A stretch of DNA of 52,135 nucleotides from Verrucomicrobiota bacterium (GTDB taxonomy: Bacteria > Verrucomicrobiota > Verrucomicrobiia > Limisphaerales > UBA9464): the NCBI GenBank assembly GCA_947471985.1, contig CANIZL010000043.1, forward strand, positions 1 to 52,135, read 5' to 3'. The translations under genes were made by a program, and so were the position numbers. Each line of letters opens with the position of its first letter. Within the stretch, counting starts at the first letter, position 1. Shown piece after piece: positions 1 to 7,100 of the stretch. Under the pieces are notes generated by a model. That model saw nothing but the letters and a program-made list of their open reading frames with translations. It did not search any database and was not told where the DNA came from.

Positions 1-1116
1 CAACGCCAGAGGAAGCGACCCGTCAATGGGGCCGGATGATCCCTCATGTTCCAATTCGGGTAATACGAAACGCGCCTCCATTCGTGGAGCTGGCGGGGGA
101 CCCTTGCCTTGGTAGACGGCGAGTAGGCGGCCTTCGGGGTCCACTCCGACGACGTGACCCCGTTCCGCAGGAATCCCCCGTATATCCAGGAACCAATGAG
201 CTTCCGCCGGTGATCGAATCCGGCGCAGCGGAAAACACAAAGTCACGGCCGAGGTTTCCTTCGGAAAATCTCCCATCACCAACCGGCGTTCGGGAGCCTC
301 CACGGTAATTTCCGGGAGACACCCGCGATCGTGGGCCAGGGCCGCAAGTCCGAGCGCCAAGAGTGGCGCCGGGGCACCAGGATCCAGACGGTACTCGGGC
401 AATGCGCCAAATCGACGGTTCAGTGCCAGGGCGTGCGACAGACTGAGACCAACGCGAACCGTGTCTCCCTGACGTAGGGCGTCCACCAGTGGGGGAATCG
501 ACATGAGCAGTAGATCAAATCGGTCCCGATCCATGATCCGCACCTGGGACAACGCTTGATCGAGCGCGGCGGCGACGGGTGTGCCGCTGTCCGGGACCGA
601 AGGCCGGATCAGGCGGGCTAGAAGCCGGCAGAAATGGGGCCAAAAAGAATCGATGCGCTCAAAGGAGGTGGCGACGCCTTCGATGGATGCGGGGTGAATT
701 AATACCTCCAAGGCCACTGAATTCCGGGCGAGCAACGCGAGAGCGAAGCCCTGCACCCAATTTGGCCACGTCATCCGTGCCTCGCCGATGGGAATGCGCC
801 GTATGGCCGGAGCGGTGAAACTGACCGCGATCACCTCCTCCTTCGCGCCGGTGCGATGCCGGGTTTGTCCCAGCACCGCCGCGGCGGCGGCGAGTGCTCC
901 CCGGTTCAGTGCCGAAAATATCTGGTCGATCTTTCCGGGCAGGTGCAGCAAAGCGGAGATTGCTTGTAGTTCCGCGTTGAGCAGGTCGGTACCGTCGGTG
1001 GCCTGAGGGGGCCGGGCGTGGATCAATTCGCGCAGGCGATTCGCATGGCTGTGGGCCAATTCCCAATCAATCCCGGGCGGGGGCGGTGTTCCTTCAGTAC
1101 CAGGCATGATGTTCAT
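1..1116 (-). CDS. Imm49-like immunity protein (partial, runs off left edge)
   Basis: This frame is open from an ATG at 1116 (a second in-frame ATG lies at 1107) to base 1, at least 372 codons; I checked every triplet and found no stop, so the C-terminus lies outside the window. The protein is mostly helical. Around residues 195-275 it reads as an Ala/Leu-rich stretch, then a pattern like ALAxxRRFG, then GLAALAHDRG followed by a short strand. From memory this arrangement fits the Imm49 family of polymorphic-toxin immunity proteins (a helical core, a small-residue helix ending in AHDRG, then an acidic strand). The gene starts 21 nt after the stop of the 2939-aa toxin-like gene, the usual place for a cognate immunity gene. 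No clear Shine-Dalgarno sequence is visible, so coupling to the upstream gene is likely. The inferred role is to bind and block the C-terminal nuclease of the upstream protein. The open frame is certain; the family call is by eye. Confidence 0.72.
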   Translation of the reverse strand, partial: MNIMPGTEGTPPPPGIDWELAHSHANRLRELIHARPPQATDGTDLLNAELQAISALLHLPGKIDQIFSALNRGALAAAAAVLGQTRHRTGAKEEVIAVSFTAPAIRRIPIGEARMTWPNWVQGFALALLARNSVALEVLIHPASIEGVATSFERIDSFWPHFCRLLARLIRPSVPDSGTPVAAALDQALSQVRIMDRDRFDLLLMSIPPLVDALRQGDTVRVGLSLSHALALNRRFGALPEYRLDPGAPAPLLALGLAALAHDRGCLPEITVEAPERRLVMGDFPKETSAVTLCFPLRRIRSPAEAHWFLDIRGIPAERGHVVGVDPEGRLLAVYQGKGPPPAPRMEARFVLPELEHEGSSGPIDGSLPLAL

Positions 1117-1137
1117 GGAAGTTGTAAAAACGCCGCC

Positions 1138-4100
1138 TCACTTATCCAAGGGAAAGCGGCCGATATTGGGCAGGGGCAGGCTGTCATTGGAGTCGGTGGG
1201 CACGGGTTGGCGGATGACGAAATAGTCGATGGAGCCGGGATGCACCAAAGCTGCTTCCAGTTCGAGGCCGAGGCTGAGGGTTTCCGGGTGTCGTTTCATG
1301 GCAGCGGCGAGGGATCGGAGATAATCCTGAGTCCCTTGCTGAACCAACAAAGTGCCGTCGGCGCTCAGTCGATTTCCCAGCGTGGCCTCGCCGCCCTTGG
1401 CTTCGACAATAACCAGTCGCCCGGTGGCTGGATCGCGGAACATCAAGTCCGGCACATCATTGCCTTTTCGCGGCATGGCCAAATCGGGATCCGCCATGCC
1501 AAATCGTTCGCGGGCAAACCGCCGGGCCGCCGCCTCGCCGAGGGCCTCGGTGAGACGCGGAATGTCGCGGCCCTGCAGGTCGCGCAGGCGCGCGCGCAAC
1601 CTTTCCCGGACGTCGGGATCCTGGGTCTTGGCAATGAGCCCGTTAGGTCCCTGCAAACTCTCGCGTTCGTCGAGGGCGGCGCGTCGGGCCATCTGCAGAC
1701 TTTCGATGCTGTCGAAGGTTTTTGGGCCGTCCACCGTTTGGATCACCGGCGAGTGGCGCGCCACGGAGGCATTGTCGTCCGGGGCTGACAACCGATAGGT
1801 GGGTCGCCCGGGTTCGGGGATTTGCGGGGGAGCCGAAACGTCCGGCGCACGTGCCTCGGAATTCAGGGATCCCCAAACTGCCTGGCTGCGCTTGCCCCGG
1901 GTAAAGTATTCGCCGTCCGCCCAATGGCGGAACAACATTTCCAACTGCGCCGGCTCTGCGCGCCACCGGGCGCCGTCGAAATAGTCCGAGACATAGTCAT
2001 CCCAGTCGCGGAACCGCGCCCGATCACCGAGGCGCCGCCGCACCGCTTCCAGGCGCTGCGGATCAATTCGGGCCGGATCGGTGTCGATGGGGCGGGCCCG
2101 GTTCGTGATCGTGAACTCCATCAGTTCCAGAAGCAGACTCGCTCTCCGGCCGCCGCCGGCAGCGACGTTGGCCACGGCTCCCACGTGATAGGCGATCCCG
2201 GTGGGTCGGTTGTGTTGATCCACGGCGCCGTCGAGTCCAACAAAAAGGACCTTCCCGCCGTCGTGCAATTTCGCGCTGGCTCGGGCGAGCTCGAGTGTGG
2301 CCCGGACCAAATCGTCCCGGCCAATGGCCCGCGCATGGGTTAGCCGATCCAGTAGATGATCCAAATACCCAACGGCATCCGTCGGGGGAATTCGCAGAAA
2401 TGGATTGTCCCGTGCCGCCGCCGCCTCGGTATCCACCAAGGTACGCGCCGGGCCTTCGCCGAGGTGCCGCTGGACTTCCTTCAAGCGGCGCTGCGCTGGC
2501 GCTGTTTCATCAATGACCCCCAGGCTGGCCAGGAGTCGGTGAACTTCATCGCGGAGGACGGCCACGCGGGCCGGATCCCCTTGGGCCGCTTCCAATTGAT
2601 GGGCCAGGACCCGCAATTCGGTGAGTCGGCCGTGGTCGTGCGGCGTGAGCTCCGGTCGAGCCCGCGCGGGAAGTGATTCGGATCCGAATCCTCGCGGGCG
2701 CAGCACCGCTTCGGGTAGATCGGTCCGCGCGGCCGGCCCATGCGGCGCCGCGCCGGGAATTCCTTCATTCAACTTCGGCAAGCGGCTGATTTCTCCCAGC
2801 TCGTGGCCCAAACCGCGGATCACTGCGCCTTCGGGCGCCCGGGCACTGACCCGCACGATGAATCGGTCTCCTTCCTGATCGAACCGCGCCACCGGAACCA
2901 GGCCGTCTTCCGGTGGCAGGGAATCGACCACCCGGATTTCGACGGGAACTTCCCGCCCCCCATTGGCCGCGCGCACCACGAGTTGGTTCGGATTCGCAGG
3001 ATCCGGCAGCCGGGCAATATCCCCCAGCCAACCCTTTTCCCCGGCCAGTTGGCGTGCGGCGGCGTGCGCCTCGGGCAGGGCATCGGCCCGGGGCGTCGGA
3101 TGAAGGTCGCCACGAAATCGGGAACCGGGAATCGCCGCCGCGGTGCCCTGCTCGCCCCCGTTGGCGATCGCCTGACTGACGGCTTCGACGGCCGCTCGCT
3201 GTACTTCGATTTGCCTTTGGAGGACCTCCAACTGTTGTCCTCGTTGAGCCACCAGATCCTCCAGGCGCCGATTTGGCGCCCCACGCCCACTGGCCTCCGC
3301 CGCACGGGCCGTCAATCGCTGCAACTCTTCCGTCAAGCGACGCGCGTTTTGATTCAACCGCTCCAACTGGGCCTGCTGATCTATCAGGATATCGCGATCA
3401 ACGTCGCCGGTACTGCGTGCTCCGTCGGCGATTTCCGCGTGGCGGGGGCGATGGCCCTTCCGGGCCTCGGGATCCTCGTGGAAGGGCGGTGCGCCCTCGG
3501 CCTCAGGTTCCACGAAGGTTCCTGCTTCCACCGGTCGGCGCGAACTTCCCCCGTGGCCGGCCTGATCGTGAACCTCGCTCGGCAAACTCACCCCCACGTC
3601 ACCGCGGTGGGCCAATTCCGGGAAATCGGCGACAGTGAGCAAATGGTGAAATTCGAAGCCCGCGGGCATCCGACCGGTGGCCACCACGTGCTCGACCTGA
3701 TCCGGAGTGAGATATTCCAACGTTCGTTGCGTGGCCGGAGTGTGTTTGCTGGGATCCAGCAAGGCCTCCTGCATCATGCGACCGAATTCCTCGCGCGCTT
3801 CGGCGCGCAGCGAATCCTGGACCCGCGGATGAACTTCCGAACGATCGCCCACCCGGCGCGATTCCCCGCGTCGCCGCTCCAGGGTCGGTTCGCCCGGAAG
3901 CTGCTGCATCTGCTCGTCGACATTGCCGCCTCCCGGCGCGATGCCCCGACGCTCGGCAACTTCCCTCAGTGCGGCTGCGGAGCCGGTGTGGGGCAATAGG
4001 GTGTCGACGAGCAGAGCCTGGGCGGCCGGATTATTCCCCAATTCCGCGTGGACCAAAACGCGACGGGCCGCGGAGGCCTCGGTTCCGCCCGCCAGACCGA

Positions 4101-7100
4101 GATCCTGCAGAAGCTGATCGGCATCGGACCGCAACCGGGCTTGATCGGCAGGCGTTCGGGCGGTTTCCAGTTGTCGCGCGATGACGCCCAATTCCGCCAA
4201 GCGTCCGGCGTCGTGCGGCGAAAGCGTGGGCGGCTCGCTACCCGGAAGCGGTGGCCGGCCGCCGGAGACCAGAACATCGGGCGTGGATCCCCGGCCGTGG
4301 CCGGAGCGTATCTCCGCCAATTCGTGAGCGAGGGCCCGCTCCACGTGGCGCGCCTGGGCTCCCGGGGAAATGACAATGGTATATTCCCCCGTGGTGGCAT
4401 TCCGCGTAAAACTGGCCACCGGCGAAAGTCCGTCGGAATCGGCCGGGAGCGGCGTGTCGCTCAGTCGCACATGCACCGCCACGTCCTGACCATTGGCGGC
4501 CTTTACCACCAGATGCGTGGCGTCGGAGCTGTCCACCAGATGGACGTTTCCAAACTCACCGGAGGCGGCGCCGAGCAACCGTCGCACCGCGCCTTTGAGC
4601 GTGCGGCTCGTGGCCGCATCGGAGGATCCCGGACTGGTGGATTGCCCGTGGAAATCGGAATCCCGCACCGCGGCCGCCGTACCTTCGTCCAAATCCCGGG
4701 GTGGTTTGGTGCCCGGCTCCAATTCCGTTGGCGGTGGTCGATGAGTCTCGCTTTCCGTGGCTGTGGGCCGCGCGGGCGTGGTCTCGGTTTCCGCGGTCCG
4801 CGCGTGGGTCTGTGGATCCGTCCCGTGAGGCGGCGGCGCGTTGGGATTGGGCGGGGCCTCCGCCGGCGTGCGCACGTGCGGCGGAATGAACTCGTTGAGG
4901 ATCGCTTGAGCGTCCCGACTCGAGCGCAAGGCCCGCTCGGCAAACGCCCGTCGTCCATCGGCCGCGGTTCCTTCGTCGCTCAATCCCAAGGCGCCGTTGA
5001 GGTGCCGGGCCAGATGCTCGGCCTGCTTTTGGAGACGGGCGCGCTCGTTGGGATCCGTGGTCGCCCGGAGGCGCTCGGTCAATTCAGTCAGCCGCGATAG
5101 GGATCGGCGCACATGCAACGCCTCCCCCATGCCTTCAAAGAAGCCTTGCATGCCGGCCTGCCCACCGGCCTCGGCCATTTCAAAAAAGGCGTCGTCAATG
5201 TCGCCATGGTATTTGCCGGTCGCCCGATCAACGGCGAGTTCGGCGCCATGTCCGACAAAGCCACCCATACCGCTGGCCAGGGCCGTGCCGGCGCCACGGG
5301 CCAGGAAGCCGGTGGAATTGGTGAGCCGTTGTCCCGCACCACTCAGATTGAAGCGCGCTGAAACCAAGCCCCCGGCGGCCCCCCCCAAGCCGGCACGAAA
5401 GCCCTGACTTCCCATCCGTCCGAACCCGGCGCCGATCCCGCGATCCCACGTGCCGTCGGTCAAGGCCGTCTGGCCCGCAGCATTAAGAAAGCTCGTCGAA
5501 CCTCCGATCAACGCGGCGTCGACCAGCGGATTTCCGGCCAGCTGTCCGGCACGCGACAATCCCCCGAGATAGGCGCCAAAGCCGGCCGTTCCGGCTTGAA
5601 CCGCCGTCATGCCCAGATCGGTGGCGGCTTGTTCCCAGCCGTAGCGACCGCCTTTGAGGGCGTAGTTCGCGGCCATACTCGTCAGCCCGGTGCCCGCGGC
5701 AATCGCCGCCGCGAGCAAGGGTGTCGCCGCCCCGCCGGTCAACACGGCCGCTACGACGGCCCCGATAATGGCGATGGCCGTGGTGGCGTAATTGGCCATT
5801 CGGTCAACCTGGGCCCCGTAATTCTGGGCCGAGAAGTTCACCTGCCGCGTGACCTGGCGGAACTGCGATTGATCGCCGCGGAAATTTCCGTCCGTATCAA
5901 AGGCCTCGGGCCCCAGAGAATCGACCATCGCCTCCATGCGACGGTAGTTCCGACCCATCGCCCGATCTTCGATGCTACCCGACATCAATCCCCGCCCAAG
6001 GACTCCGGTCTCATTCGCCTGGTAATCCCGATTCATGCGGGCGACTTCCATCCGCTCGCGATCATTCCGGGGCGTGCCCATGAGCAGGATCTCGACTTCG
6101 TGCCGCTCGTCCCCGGACAACTCGGTGAAGGTCCCGCCGTGCCCGAAGGTCCCGAGATCGTCATCCAGCTCGACCTGATATTCCTCGCGATACCGCGTCC
6201 GGATATTGGCGATTTCCTCCCGGGAAAGTCCTTGGAGACTGCGACGAATCAGGGCTTCATTGGTACCCGCTCCCTGGACGGCGTAGCGGAGGGAAACCAC
6301 CGGATCGGGTCGCCCATCGCGCAGGAGGCTCAGTCCATATTGTTGACCGAGCTCGCTGTCGCCAAATGCCTGGCGGATGCGCCCCTGCACGTACGGTGCC
6401 GCGCCGGCACTGTTGTTGACGGCGTCGCCACCGAAGCGAAAGGCGAATTGCTCCATGAGCATCTGCCGATCGGCCTGCGCCTGCGCCACCTCTTGGGGAT
6501 CCGGACTGCGGAGTCGGGGGTCGTTGAGCGCGGTCTCGAGATTTTCAAGATTGGGACCGCCATCGCGTTGCAGTTCGACCGCGAGGCGGGAAACCCGGGC
6601 TTGAGCACTTTGCCCACCGTGCCGGGCCAGATCTTCCGCCAAGGCCCGGTTGGCGCCGGTGATTTCCAGTGTCTCGGTCCGGGCGCCGCCATCACCGTCA
6701 GAGCGAATCACCTCCACCGGCCGGGTCGCGAAGGAGACAAACAAATCCGCGGCGCGCTCCGGTTCGATGGTTTCCCCTTGATCCAGATTTACGGCCCCCT
6801 GGATGTGGGAAAATTCCTGTTGTACCCGGGCGAGGTCGTCGGCCGGAATACCGCTGAGGAGCGTGTGCAGTTGATCGTTATCCCCGCTGTAACGGGCTTC
6901 ATTAATGCGATCACGCAGGCGGTAGGCGTCCGCCCGGTGCCGATTGCCGGCCAGCAAGGCCTCCGTGACCTGGAGATCCGTGCCGTCCAGATTCGAACGC
7001 AGATCCGCCAGCGTGGAGGCCCAGCCGGGCTGATTCTGCATCGCCGCCCGATCCTCCGGCGAAAGGCTGCGCAGGACATTTTCGATCCGTGACTCGTCGT

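Noticed and set aside
5596-7092. Plus-strand open frame of 498 aa inside the toxin gene
   Set aside because: It is antisense to the annexin-like region; it has no ribosome binding site and atypical composition.
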